From Pseudomonadota bacterium (GTDB lineage Bacteria; Pseudomonadota; Alphaproteobacteria; Rhizobiales; Phreatobacteraceae): a DNA stretch of 64,000 nucleotides. Below, in pieces: positions 1-10,126 of this stretch. A model generated the notes under the pieces. That model was not told where the DNA came from and made no database searches. It worked only from the letters and a program-made list of their open reading frames with translations. Made by a program: the position numbers and the translations under genes. Numbering within the stretch: the first letter of the stretch is position 1; each line of letters opens with the position of its first letter. Location of the stretch: positions 1-64,000 of the forward strand of contig JAIUOO010000014.1 of assembly GCA_020161695.1 (NCBI GenBank), written 5' to 3'.

Positions 1-2
1 TC

Positions 3-401
3 GAGGCGCCGGGATCCAGCGCGGTGCCTTCGGCGCAGTTGCCCGACGAGCCCACGTTGATGGAGCGCAGCGTGACGGTGTCGCTGGATGCCCAGGACGG
101 GCAGACCTTGTGGCTGGTGGCGGGCTTGTGGGCCAGCGCTAGCGGCTGGAACCCCTGCGACCCGACGCCGGGCGACGGTAACCGTCCCAGCTTCGGCATC
201 ATCTTCGACCTGGAGGACGACTTCCCCGGCTGCCCCGGGCGCACCGTCGTCGACTTCACCTCCACCGCCAAGCTCAGCGCGCTGGAACTCGGCGGCAGCA
301 TCACCGGGCTGGTGGGCGAATCGGGGGTGGATTACCGCTTGGCGCTGGCCGCGCAGCCGATCCCGGAACCGTCCACCTATGCGTTGATGCTGGGCGGCCT
401 G
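3..401 (+). CDS. PEP-CTERM protein, C-terminal fragment (partial, foreign-looking)
   Basis: The frame is open at the left edge, so the N-terminus lies outside the window. It encodes an extracellular-type polypeptide ending in [13 protein letters not shown] (PEP at about 363-371). This matches the Pro-Glu-Pro motif plus transmembrane start of PEP-CTERM sorting signals, which are recognised by exosortase at the inner membrane. The usual remainder of the transmembrane helix and the closing basic cluster are missing. After Leu at about 401 the frame runs without a stop into an unrelated sequence, so the gene is truncated by a join. PEP-CTERM proteins are typical of Betaproteobacteria and similar exopolysaccharide producers and unexpected in Hyphomicrobiales. 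A GTG at 24 could act as a start but is more likely internal. The motif assignment is good; the exact protein is unknown. Confidence 0.6.
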
Positions 402-599
402 TGCGTGATCAACGGCGACAACGACGGATTGAAGCTCAACAGCATTCCCGGCGTGGCCGGTGTCACGTCGGCCTGCAAGTCGGCCAGCGTGCCCATGGGG
501 AACACGTCGGCCAGCGTGCATGACGGTGTGGACCAGGCCGTGGTGCCCTTCCTGGCGGGCTTCCCGTACCTGAATACCCCCAACGCGGGTTCGCAGTAA
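402..599 (+). CDS. DUF4331-like protein, C-terminal fragment
   Basis: In the same open frame as the preceding PEP-CTERM piece, but the composition changes abruptly to a sequence ending [25 protein letters not shown], split here as [16 protein letters not shown] then LNTPNAGSQ, followed by TAA at 597-599. A tail of the form DGV-x(5)-PFL-x(2)-FPYL-x-TP is what I know from DUF4331 proteins, whose function is unknown. I read this as the last 65 or so residues of such a protein, fused in frame by chance or by mis-assembly to the upstream fragment. A lipoprotein start with a good ribosome-binding site follows 24 bases later, so 402-749 appears to be one collinear stretch. The family assignment rests on the tail pattern only. 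Confidence 0.4.
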   Translation, partial: CVINGDNDGLKLNSIPGVAGVTSACKSASVPMGNTSASVHDGVDQAVVPFLAGFPYLNTPNAGSQ

Positions 600-623
600 G
601 CGGCCGCCCCAAGGAGCAACACC

Positions 624-747
624 ATGATGACAACGCTTTTCAAAAGCAGGTTCTGGGCGCTGGGCACCGGTGTCGCCCTGCTGGCTGCCTGTGGTGGCGG
701 CGGCGGCAGCAAAGTCGATTTTGCGCCCGAGATTGGCGAGCAGGTCC

Positions 748-752
<5 letters not shown>
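624..752 (+). CDS. Lipoprotein N-terminal fragment, cut at the carB junction
   Basis: ATG at 624, preceded by AGGAG at the right spacing, begins a peptide with a basic N-terminus, a hydrophobic core and the lipobox-like end [11 protein letters not shown]. This is a lipoprotein signal peptide with Cys at about residue 22. The reading continues as [13 protein letters not shown] and meets TGA at 750-752. From about 748 the DNA reads as carB on the opposite strand, so the stop belongs to the other sequence and the true gene is truncated. The GGGGGS linker after the lipid-modified cysteine is common in betaproteobacterial lipoproteins. The function cannot be given. Confidence 0.5.
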
Positions 753-3305
<2,553 letters not shown>

Positions 3306-3357
3306 GGGTCTCCGGCCTTGTGCAGGCTCGTTCGTGCTTCGCGAGGGCGCGCGGCGC

Positions 3358-3392
3358 AAAAAAAGAGGCCGGACTCCTCAAGAGCCAGCCTC
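3358..3392 (-). terminator. Terminator/attenuator hairpin in the carB leader
   Basis: On the minus strand GAGGCTGG (3392-3385) pairs with CCGGCCTC (3372-3365) over 8 bp with one G-U pair. The loop can itself fold CTC against GAG. The stem is followed directly by seven U residues (3364-3358). This is a textbook intrinsic terminator shape, lying 53 bases upstream of the carB start. It may end transcripts from the upstream minus-strand gene, or act as an attenuator if carB is transcribed from the promoter proposed at 3437-3465. Confidence 0.6.
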
Positions 3393-3404
3393 CCGCAACC
3401 GCAT
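3378..3404 (-). CDS. Possible 8-residue leader peptide upstream of carB
   Basis: A minimal frame ATG...TGA on the minus strand encodes MRLREAGS, with Arg (CGG) as residues 2 and 4. Its 3' half forms the 5' arm of the terminator hairpin at 3365-3392. That arrangement is what ribosome-mediated attenuation needs: stalling at the Arg codons would change folding of the terminator, and arginine is an end product of the carB pathway. Against it, the purine run GAGGG sits only one base from the ATG, which is too close for a normal Shine-Dalgarno site. This is an inference from layout, not a demonstrated gene. Confidence 0.3.
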   Translation of the reverse strand: MRLREAGS

Positions 3405-3436
3405 ACCCTCGAACTGGGTCGCGTGATTAAGCGGCC

Positions 3437-3465
3437 CCTATAGACGGGTTTCCCCCCGATGGGAA
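3437..3465 (-). promoter_or_regulatory. Candidate sigma-70 promoter for carB
   Basis: Minus-strand TTCCCA (3465-3460) and TATAGG (3442-3437) are separated by 17 bases. Each hexamer matches four of six consensus positions. Transcription would start near 3430 and include the short leader frame and the terminator hairpin before carB. No other convincing promoter is visible between 3306 and 3570. Confidence 0.35.
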
Positions 3466-3570
3466 GCCGTGCGACATCGTGCCCACAGAAGTGCGGGGCT
3501 CCGTCGATGCGGAACGGCTGCCGCGAGGGTGTCGCGGCGGCCGTCGATGCGCTTGTGCAGGGCCTCCCGA

Positions 3571-4140
3571 TCAGGCCGAGATGTCGAACAGCACCGAAGA
3601 ACTCGAGGACGAGGACGACTGGCCGGACGCGGAATAGCCTGAGCCCAGCTTGTCCTGGAGCTGTTTCAGGAAGTCCTGAAGCGCCTTGGTGACATCGGAA
3701 TCGTTGCTGGTGATGGTCAGCGAGGTGGTCGCGCCGTCCTCGCCCTCTCCCGGAGGCGGGCCGGGCGGCGGGCCACCATGCCGCGGACCACCCGGACCGC
3801 CGGGGCCACCCGGACCGTTGGCGAACGTGTCGGAGAACAGCTGCTTCAGCTCGTCCGCCTGCTGGCTGGTCAACGACCCCGCTTCGACCTGCGCGTCGAT
3901 CAGACCCTCGACCTTGGTCTTGGCCTCGTCGGGGCTCGGCGGCGCGGTCCGGGTCGAGGAAAACGAGCCGCGTTCCGGCTTCATCGCCGCGTCGATCGTG
4001 TCGAGCGCCGCGGACAGCGCATCCTGATCGGATGCGTCGATCTTGCCGGACGCGACCTGCGACGTCAGGCTGTTCTGCAGCAGATCGCGCGGCGACAGAC
4101 GCTGCGATCCGAACGAGGACGAGGAGATCGTCGTCGTCAT
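3571..4140 (-). CDS. Hypothetical Ser/Gly/Pro-rich protein, 189 aa
   Basis: I do not recognise this protein. It begins MTTTISSSSFGSQRLSPRD, has no clear signal peptide, and contains two similar helical stretches (SGKIDASDQDALSAALDTID and EAGSLTSQQADELKQLFSD) that resemble degenerate EF-hand-like units without a full calcium loop. A Gly-Gly-Pro repeat with a proline-rich stretch follows in the middle, and the end is a run of serines with VLFDISA. Similar N-termini (MTTxSSxS) are seen in uncharacterised proteins annotated as EF-hand domain proteins, a weak resemblance. It is transcribed away from the two-component genes that start 187 bases beyond its own start, so it may be a target or a sensory partner of that system. 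ATG 4140 is preceded by GAGGCCC. Confidence 0.6.
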   Translation of the reverse strand: MTTTISSSSFGSQRLSPRDLLQNSLTSQVASGKIDASDQDALSAALDTIDAAMKPERGSFSSTRTAPPSPDEAKTKVEGLIDAQVEAGSLTSQQADELKQLFSDTFANGPGGPGGPGGPRHGGPPPGPPPGEGEDGATTSLTITSNDSDVTKALQDFLKQLQDKLGSGYSASGQSSSSSSSSVLFDISA

Positions 4141-4326
4141 GGGGCCTCCTGGGGAGTTCGGGGACGGGTTACGCGTTCACGTCCACGACCAAGGCGCCAG
4201 CGCGATTAACGAGGTGTTATCGACGTTTCCCGATGTGTTTCGTTGCATTTCCCGGCCAAGCCCGCGAAACATCCGGAAACAAAATTCCGGTTCGACGGAT
4301 CGGGTTTCCTGCCTATTGGTGCCGTC

Positions 4327-5046
4327 ATGTCGCCCGAGCCGCACATCCTTATCGTCGAGGACGACCGCGAGATTCGCGCCCTCACCGCACGCTTCCTCAA
4401 GGCCAACGGCTTCCGTGTCTCGATGGCGGGCGACGGCCGCGAGATGGACCGCATGCTCGCCGACAGTAGGATCGACCTGGTCATCCTCGACCTGATGCTG
4501 CCGCGCGAAGACGGCCTGTCGATCTGCCGCCGCCTGCGCGCGACGACCAGGCTGCCCATCGTCATCATCTCGGCCAAGGGCGAGGAACTCGACCGCGTGG
4601 TGGGTCTCGAGCTCGGCGCTGACGACTACATCGTCAAGCCGTTCGGCTCGCGCGAGGTGCTGGCACGCGTGCGGGCCGTCCTTCGCCGCAGTGCGAGCCA
4701 GTCAGCCGACCCAGGTCCGCTCCATTCCGGCGCCTTCCGCTTCCATGGCTGGATGCTCGATTCGCTCCGCCGCACGCTGGTCGACCCGGCGGGCGCGCGC
4801 ATCTCCGTCACCGACGGCGAGTTCGACCTGCTGCGGGTCTTCTGCCAGCGCGCCGGGCGGCTGCTCAGCCGTGACCAGTTGATCGACCTGACGCAGGGTC
4901 GCGCCGCCGGCCCCAATGAACGCAGCGTCGACATTCTGGTGGTGCGCCTGCGCCGCAAGATCGAGACAGATCCGCAAAACCCGCAATTCATCCGCACGGT
5001 GCGCTCCGGCGGCTACCTGTTCACGCCGGATGTGGAGGTCCTCTGA
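4327..5046 (+). CDS. OmpR-family response regulator
   Basis: A 239-residue transcription factor. The receiver domain (about 5-118) shows the acidic pair EDD at 11-13, the phospho-acceptor Asp at about 55 in VILDLMLP, and the Lys of the switch region in DDYIVKPF. The C-terminal winged helix (about 140-235) ends with VDILVVRLRRKIE and GGYLF, as in OmpR/PhoB. I chose ATG 4327 (MSPEPHILIVEDD) rather than the in-frame ATG at 4243, because the extra 28 residues match no receiver domain. Its stop overlaps the start of the histidine kinase gene by one base, so the pair is translationally coupled. The signal and regulon are not evident. Confidence 0.92.
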   Translation: MSPEPHILIVEDDREIRALTARFLKANGFRVSMAGDGREMDRMLADSRIDLVILDLMLPREDGLSICRRLRATTRLPIVIISAKGEELDRVVGLELGADDYIVKPFGSREVLARVRAVLRRSASQSADPGPLHSGAFRFHGWMLDSLRRTLVDPAGARISVTDGEFDLLRVFCQRAGRLLSRDQLIDLTQGRAAGPNERSVDILVVRLRRKIETDPQNPQFIRTVRSGGYLFTPDVEVL

Positions 5047-6368
5047 TGGCACCGCCCGCCCCGCCGCGGTGGCGCCGGTTCTGGCCCTCCGGCATTGCCG
5101 CCCAGCTGGCAGTCCTCGTCATCCTCGCGATCATCGCCATACATGCGCTGCTGACCGCTTCGTTCCGGCTCGCCGACCGTAGCGTCTCCCCGCCGGGCGA
5201 GGTCACGGGTCGGTTGGCCGCGGTCATCGAAATCCTCGATCGAGCCCCTGTGGATCAGCGACCGGGCCTGCTCGCGGCAGCCGCGGCCGGTCTTCCGCAG
5301 CTTCAGCTGGGCCTCGCTTCGGCCAGTGCCACGCTGCACGAGGACACGCGCGACGGGCCGGACGTGCGCCATCTCGGGCGTGCGCTTGGACCCGCCTTCA
5401 CGGTCAACGCGCTTCGCCCGGACGGGCCCCAGCCCGCGACGGCGACAACCGTGGCCGTCAGGCTGCGCGACCTGAGCTTCGTCATCGCCACCCTGCCCCG
5501 TTCACCGCCGCCGCCGGCCGGCCCGCTGATGGCGACTGTCGCCTTTCTGGTCATCTGCGCCGTCCTGCTTGGCGGCTGGGCGGTGCTGGCCCTGACGAGG
5601 CCACTCCGCCGCATCGCGGCGGCCGTCGAAGCCTATGGGCCCGGGCAGGCAACCCCTCCGCTCCCCGAAGACGGCCCGCGCGAGGTCCGCACCGTCGCCC
5701 GCGCCTTCAACCGGATGCAGGAGCGCATTGCCCGGCTGCTCGACGACCGCACGCGGGCGCTCGCGGCCGTCAGCCACGACCTCAGGACCCCCATCACGCG
5801 GTTGCGCCTGCGCGCCGAGGCGATCCCGGACTCCAGCGAACGCGCCCGGACGATCGCCGACCTCGACCAGATGGGCGCGCTGGTCCAGAGCGCGCTCGCC
5901 CATCTGCGCGACGGCCAAAGCGACGAGGCCCCGACGGTGGTGGATCTCGCGAGCCTCGTCCAGACCGTGGCCGACCAGCAGGCCGATCTCGGCCGCGACA
6001 TGCCGGTCACAGTTTCAGAACGCCTCGCCGTTCGCGGCCGGCTGCTGGAACTGGAACGTGCCGTCACCAACCTCGCCGACAATGCCGGCCGCTATGGCCG
6101 CGATCCCCGCATCGCGGTTCGCCGGGAAGGCGATGCAGCACTCGTCGAGATCATCGATCAGGGGCCTGGCATTCCCCGGGAGCGCCGGGCGGAGCTGCTG
6201 GAGCCCTTCGTACGCGGCGATGCCGCCCGCACCATGAACGATCAAGACGGCTTTGGACTGGGGCTGACGATCGCGCGAACTGTTGCGGAGGCGCACGGCG
6301 GCGCGCTGGAACTGGCGGACGGGATCGACGGCGTTTTCATAGCCCGGCTGCGGCTGCCGCTACCCTGA
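5046..6368 (+). CDS. Sensor histidine kinase (HAMP, HisKA, HATPase)
   Basis: A 440-residue inner-membrane sensor kinase that would phosphorylate the regulator encoded just upstream. Transmembrane helix 1 spans about 17-37, a roughly 120-residue periplasmic region follows, and helix 2 spans about 160-183. A HAMP linker follows, then the HisKA box AVSHDLRTPITRLRLRAE with His at 244, and an ATPase domain with N box NLADNAGRYG, G1 DQGPGIP and G2 GFGLGLTIA. The periplasmic part has no recognised sensory fold. The layout resembles EnvZ/CusS-type kinases. ATG 5046 overlaps the stop of the regulator gene. Confidence 0.92.
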   Translation: MAPPAPPRWRRFWPSGIAAQLAVLVILAIIAIHALLTASFRLADRSVSPPGEVTGRLAAVIEILDRAPVDQRPGLLAAAAAGLPQLQLGLASASATLHEDTRDGPDVRHLGRALGPAFTVNALRPDGPQPATATTVAVRLRDLSFVIATLPRSPPPPAGPLMATVAFLVICAVLLGGWAVLALTRPLRRIAAAVEAYGPGQATPPLPEDGPREVRTVARAFNRMQERIARLLDDRTRALAAVSHDLRTPITRLRLRAEAIPDSSERARTIADLDQMGALVQSALAHLRDGQSDEAPTVVDLASLVQTVADQQADLGRDMPVTVSERLAVRGRLLELERAVTNLADNAGRYGRDPRIAVRREGDAALVEIIDQGPGIPRERRAELLEPFVRGDAARTMNDQDGFGLGLTIARTVAEAHGGALELADGIDGVFIARLRLPLP

Positions 6369-6391
6369 CAGACTCGTGCCGTGCCGCGTGG

Positions 6392-7183
6392 CTAGCGCTG
6401 CGGCTCGGGGGCTGCCCGCGGCGAGAGCTTGGCAGCCAGCGTCTGGGCGAGGTTGGCCGCGATGCAGTAATAGCCGCGGTCGACAGGATTGAGCGTGTCG
6501 GTCGTGAAAATCTCGTCCATCCGGAGCCGGCCCGAGCCGAGCAGCTCGCTCAGCACATCGTAGCGGCGGAACACCGGCACGCCGGTCTCGGCCGCGACCT
6601 CCCGGAGGGCGGCCATGTAATCGCGGTAGAGGGCATAACGGGCGCTGTTGGGCAGCGGCTGGTGATCCATCAGCACCACGTCGATCTCCGCCTCGCGCAG
6701 GCGCGCAATGCCCTTGCGGACGATGCGCTTGAAGCGGTCGATTCCGACGTCGTGGATGGCGTCGATCATGCCGGTCTGCCAGATGACGAGCTTCGGCTCC
6801 TCGCCGATTACGTCGTGCTCGAGGCGCAGATACATCTGGTGGGCGGAATTGCTGCCGACGCCGGCATTGACCACCTTGATGTCACGGCCCGGCAGAAGGC
6901 GGTTGAGCTCTTCCTGGAGCAGCGCGGGATAGGTCCGCTCGTCAGACGACGCGCGCGCGCCCTGCGTCGAGGATGAGCCGAGCGCCACGACATTCAGCAC
7001 CTGTCCTGCGGCGAGGGCGGCGCGGGCGCGCGGCAAATCCTGCGCGAAGCCGCGGATTTCCTCTCCAACGACGCAGGGCGCAGGCTCGAATCCGTTACCC
7101 GTGCCGGTCGCCAGAACCGGGATCGCGGCCATCGAGACGGCAAGACCAGCCAGCGCGAGTCTCATTTTGATCGATACGCTCAC
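6392..7183 (-). CDS. SGNH/GDSL-type hydrolase, exported
   Basis: About 263 residues. The N-terminus MSVSIKMRLALAGLAVSMAAI looks like a signal peptide (shown as far as Ile 21 minus one residue for brevity), so the enzyme should act in the periplasm. Block I reads ALGSSSTQGA (catalytic Ser in GSSS), block II NAGVGSNSA, block III VIWQTGMIDA, and a late DHQPLPNS segment fits the SGNH fold of esterases and acetyl transfer enzymes. The GTG at 7183 overlaps the stop of the OpgC-type gene (GTGA), which decides the start; a downstream ATG at 7165 is the alternative. Coupling to an acyltransferase suggests the two add and remove or transfer acyl groups on a surface or periplasmic polysaccharide. The substrate is unknown. 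Confidence 0.75.
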   Translation of the reverse strand: MSVSIKMRLALAGLAVSMAAIPVLATGTGNGFEPAPCVVGEEIRGFAQDLPRARAALAAGQVLNVVALGSSSTQGARASSDERTYPALLQEELNRLLPGRDIKVVNAGVGSNSAHQMYLRLEHDVIGEEPKLVIWQTGMIDAIHDVGIDRFKRIVRKGIARLREAEIDVVLMDHQPLPNSARYALYRDYMAALREVAAETGVPVFRRYDVLSELLGSGRLRMDEIFTTDTLNPVDRGYYCIAANLAQTLAAKLSPRAAPEPQR

Positions 7184-8379
7184 GCCGGTCGGGCCTCGTC
7201 CAGGGGGCTGCTCTTCTGCGGCTGCACTTTCTGCGTCACGCGACGATACCATTGAAGCACCTGCGCCGTGAGCAGCAAAATGGTGATGCCCGCGACGTTC
7301 ACAACGACCTGCATCAGGCCGTCACGGCCGATTTCGAAGAATGCGAACGTGCCGAGCAGCGACAGGATGACGCCAAGGCAGAACAGCGCCAGCGAATGGC
7401 GCCCGGCTTCCTCCAGCAGGCGTCCGGGCAGGCTCCTCATCCAGCCGGCATCGGTCGGCACGAAGCGCGCGACGATGTAGGCCAGCGACAGCGCATGGGC
7501 GAGCCGCCAGAGCGACAGGTTGGTCTTGTCGAGATCGAGGCGGAAATCGTCGGGCAGAACGACATTGCCCAATCCCGGAATGATCGACCAGGGCGCCGCG
7601 CTGGCAAAGCCGTAGGCGACCACGGCAATGGCCGCCACGGCCAGCATCCAGTGGCGCGGCAGGCTGACGCCACGCAGCGTCGCATGGCCGCAAACAAGCC
7701 CGATCGCAAAGATGAGCTGCCAGGCGAAAGGATTGAAGAACCAGGAACCACCGGTCGACAGGTTCGGCAGCGACCATTCCAGCATCCAGGCCGCCACGTA
7801 GAGACCGGCCGAGGCCAGCAGCGCCACCACCGGCGCGATGCGCGCCAGCACCCAGAGCGCCGGCAACATGGCGAGCAGCACGACATAGAGCGGCAGGATG
7901 TCCAGGTAGTTCGGCAGGAACAGCAGCGCGGCTGTCTGGAGGATCGTGGTCGCCGGATCCTGGAAGAACGGCAGGATGGATACGTGTTCGTAATAGAGCG
8001 GGTTGCCGAACTTCACCGCCATGAAGGCGACGGCGACCGCCATGAACACGAACAGGGCGAGATGGGCGGAATAGAGCTTCCAGATGCGGGCGATGACCTG
8101 CGCGGATCCGGGCAGGAGGCCCCGGCGATCCATCACCGAGCCGTAGGCGAAGGCCGCGGAATAGCCGGCGAGCAGCACGAAATACTCGGCCGCGTCAGAG
8201 AACCCCATGGCGGAGGGCGTGATGCGCGACAACCAGTTGCCGGCGACGTGGTCGATGAAGATGACCAGCAGCGACAGTCCGCGGAAAATATCGACGCGTG
8301 GATCGCGCGGCACCGCCACGGGTGCCGGTGGCGCGGCACCGAGCCAGAACCATGCGTTGAGGGTGGGCGCACTCGCCAT
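7180..8379 (-). CDS. opgC: OpgC-family membrane acyltransferase
   Basis: About 399 residues with ten or more hydrophobic helices. The opening motif PRDPRVDIFRGLSLLVIFID, followed by AEYFVLLAGYSAAFAYG, is characteristic of the OpgC domain. OpgC transfers succinyl groups to osmoregulated periplasmic glucans in E. coli; relatives in Hyphomicrobiales modify cyclic glucans or other polysaccharides. I chose ATG 8379 (MASAPTLNAWFW) because the extra N-terminal residues from the earlier in-frame ATG at 8475 are not family-like. It is co-transcribed with the SGNH hydrolase downstream by a GTGA overlap. No glucan synthase gene (opgGH or ndvB) lies nearby, so the acceptor is open. Confidence 0.8.
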   Translation of the reverse strand: MASAPTLNAWFWLGAAPPAPVAVPRDPRVDIFRGLSLLVIFIDHVAGNWLSRITPSAMGFSDAAEYFVLLAGYSAAFAYGSVMDRRGLLPGSAQVIARIWKLYSAHLALFVFMAVAVAFMAVKFGNPLYYEHVSILPFFQDPATTILQTAALLFLPNYLDILPLYVVLLAMLPALWVLARIAPVVALLASAGLYVAAWMLEWSLPNLSTGGSWFFNPFAWQLIFAIGLVCGHATLRGVSLPRHWMLAVAAIAVVAYGFASAAPWSIIPGLGNVVLPDDFRLDLDKTNLSLWRLAHALSLAYIVARFVPTDAGWMRSLPGRLLEEAGRHSLALFCLGVILSLLGTFAFFEIGRDGLMQVVVNVAGITILLLTAQVLQWYRRVTQKVQPQKSSPLDEARPA

Positions 8380-8517
8380 GGCTGTCGCGGGTCTCTGGAA
8401 TGCGTGTCCTTGGGGATGACAGGCACTGTCAGTCGTCCCGCGCAAACTAACACGCCCGGCCCTGGAGGGGACCATGGCCCTGTCACTTTGGAGCCGGGGG
8501 CAGTCACGTCTGCGCGA

Positions 8518-9420
8518 TCAGCGCGTCCGGTCCAGCATATCCGAAAGCGCCTCGCGGATCACGTCCGGTCGCTCCATCGGAATGAAATGCGTGGTGCCGG
8601 GAACCATTGAGGCCTCGACCTTCGACGCCATGCTCGCGACCCGCGCAAGACCGCCGGAGACGGTCGAGCCGGTCTCGGCCATGAACAGCCTGACGGGCAT
8701 GGCGAGCCGCGCGAGCGCGCTCCACGAGCCGTGCCGATGCGCGGCGAAGTTCGCGGCCTCCCATTCCGGCGCACAGGCAAGCCTCACGCCATCCGGATCA
8801 TCGACGAAGCCACCCTCGACATAGCCTTCGAGGAAACCCGGTTGCCAGGTCGAGAAGGCCTTGCGGGTGGAATAGGTCGCCAGCGCCTCGGCCTTCGAGG
8901 GGAACAAGGCCCGGCGCTTGAGCGCACCGGCGGCGAGCGGCGTCACGCGCGCCCGCGCACGCGCCCAAGGCGTGTACAGGGCCCAGCGGAGCATCGGCGG
9001 CATGAGCACGGGATCGGCGAGGACGACGCCCCTCACCGCAGCCGGCCGGCTGGCAGCCGCGAGAATCGCGGTGATTCCGCCCATGGAATGGCCGGCCAGC
9101 ACGACCGGCGGCGCGCCCTTCGGCACCCATTGGTCGAGCACGGCGACGAGGTCGCGCGCATAGGGCCACCAGTCGGTCAACGTGTCCGGCATGGTCGGAA
9201 GGCGCGACAGCCCGTGGCCGCGCATGTCCAGTGCGACGACCGCGGCGCGCTCGCCGAGCGGCGCGAGGAGCGGCGCATAGGCCGCGGCGTTGAAACCGTT
9301 GGCATGGAGGAAGATCAGGTCGGGCGGCGCCCGGTCGTCCCCCCAGCGCAGCGCCGACATCGCTCCGTCGCCGAGCATCAGGGTCACGCGACGGCCGGTG
9401 TCGATGGAAGTCTCGGTCAT
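8518..9420 (-). CDS. Alpha/beta-fold hydrolase
   Basis: A 300-residue cytosolic hydrolase of the alpha/beta superfamily. Visible elements are the oxyanion-side HANGFN, the DMRGHGLS segment, the nucleophile elbow GHSMGG (Ser near residue 113) and a C-terminal GTTHFIPMERPD, whose His is the likely catalytic histidine. The substrate cannot be inferred; relatives include esterases and epoxide or haloalkane-type hydrolases. I prefer ATG 9420 (MTETSID) because a GGGG run sits about nine bases upstream; ATG 9426 is also possible. It follows the Lrp-family gene on the same strand by about 30 bases and may be co-transcribed with it. Confidence 0.8.
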   Translation of the reverse strand: MTETSIDTGRRVTLMLGDGAMSALRWGDDRAPPDLIFLHANGFNAAAYAPLLAPLGERAAVVALDMRGHGLSRLPTMPDTLTDWWPYARDLVAVLDQWVPKGAPPVVLAGHSMGGITAILAAASRPAAVRGVVLADPVLMPPMLRWALYTPWARARARVTPLAAGALKRRALFPSKAEALATYSTRKAFSTWQPGFLEGYVEGGFVDDPDGVRLACAPEWEAANFAAHRHGSWSALARLAMPVRLFMAETGSTVSGGLARVASMASKVEASMVPGTTHFIPMERPDVIREALSDMLDRTR

Positions 9421-9451
9421 GCTCATGCGCCCCTGCCTACCGGCGATTGTC

Positions 9452-9931
9452 TCAATCGGCCGGGGCGATTTCCATGGGGACGTTCGGCTCATCCTTGACC
9501 TGCGCCAGTGTCAGCACCGTGCGCACGTTGCGCACGTTGGGTGTCGCGGTCAGCGCGCCAACAAAGGTCTGGAAGCTGGAGAGGTCCGGGGCGACGCACT
9601 TCATGACGAAGTCGAAATCGCCGGACACCGTGTGGCATTCGCGGATGATCGGCCAGGTGCGAACCTTCTCGACGAAGGCGTTGAGGTCGGCCTCGGCCTG
9701 GCTTGCCAGATGCACCATGGCGAAGACGGTGACGCCGTAGCCGAGCTTCTCGCCCGCTACCAGCGCGCGATAGCCCTTGATGACGCCCATCTCCTCGAGC
9801 GCGCGCACGCGCCTGAGGCAGGGTGGCGCCGAAATGCCGACGCGGCTCGCCAATTCGACATTGGTGATGCGCCCGTCGGCCTGAAGTTCTTTGAGGATTT
9901 TCCAATCGATGGCGTCAAGGCGGGCCTTCAC
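9452..9931 (-). CDS. Lrp/AsnC-family transcriptional regulator
   Basis: 159 residues in the standard Lrp layout. An N-terminal helix-turn-helix (about 5-60; LDAIDWKILKELQADGRITN and ISAPPCLRRVRALE) is followed by the RAM ligand-binding domain (GYGVTVFAMVHL, ECHTVSGDFDFVMKC). Members sense amino acids or related small molecules and often control neighbouring genes. The divergent gene at 10127 encodes a 2OG-Fe(II) oxygenase, so the intergenic region may be its operator. In Sinorhizobium an Lrp gene also lies close to trxB-lsrB, which matches the arrangement here apart from the intervening oxygenase. Confidence 0.9.
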   Translation of the reverse strand: MKARLDAIDWKILKELQADGRITNVELASRVGISAPPCLRRVRALEEMGVIKGYRALVAGEKLGYGVTVFAMVHLASQAEADLNAFVEKVRTWPIIRECHTVSGDFDFVMKCVAPDLSSFQTFVGALTATPNVRNVRTVLTLAQVKDEPNVPMEIAPAD

Positions 9932-10000
9932 GGGGGCGCGTCTCCGGGCGAATGCGGCTCATGGCGGGGCGGTTGATCCGCGATAGCCCAGCGCAGTGAA

Positions 10001-10021
10001 GCGCGCAACAAAATTTCGCGC
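10001..10021. promoter_or_regulatory. Palindromic element between the Lrp and oxygenase genes
   Basis: GCGCG (10001-10005) and CGCGC (10017-10021) flank an AT-rich core CAACAAAATTT. This is an inverted repeat with an A/T centre, which suits Lrp-type binding, located in the divergent promoter region. It could be an Lrp operator, but high-GC DNA yields such short repeats by chance. Confidence 0.25.
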
Positions 10022-10126
10022 GCCACCCCTCGGGCGCAACGACCGCTCCAATTCCACCGCTGCGCGTGGACAAGGCCGGGAGGCCGGCGCATATAGGTCA
10101 CCTTTCAGCCCTGACGAGGCATTCTG

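Noticed and set aside
3693..3845. GGP-coding repetitive stretch considered as a collagen-like or CRISPR-like repeat.
   Set aside because: The units are short, irregular codon-level repeats inside a coding frame, with no spacers.
4205..4219. CtrA-like TTAA-N7-TTAT upstream of the two-component genes.
   Set aside because: One half-site carries a mismatch and no second site supports it.
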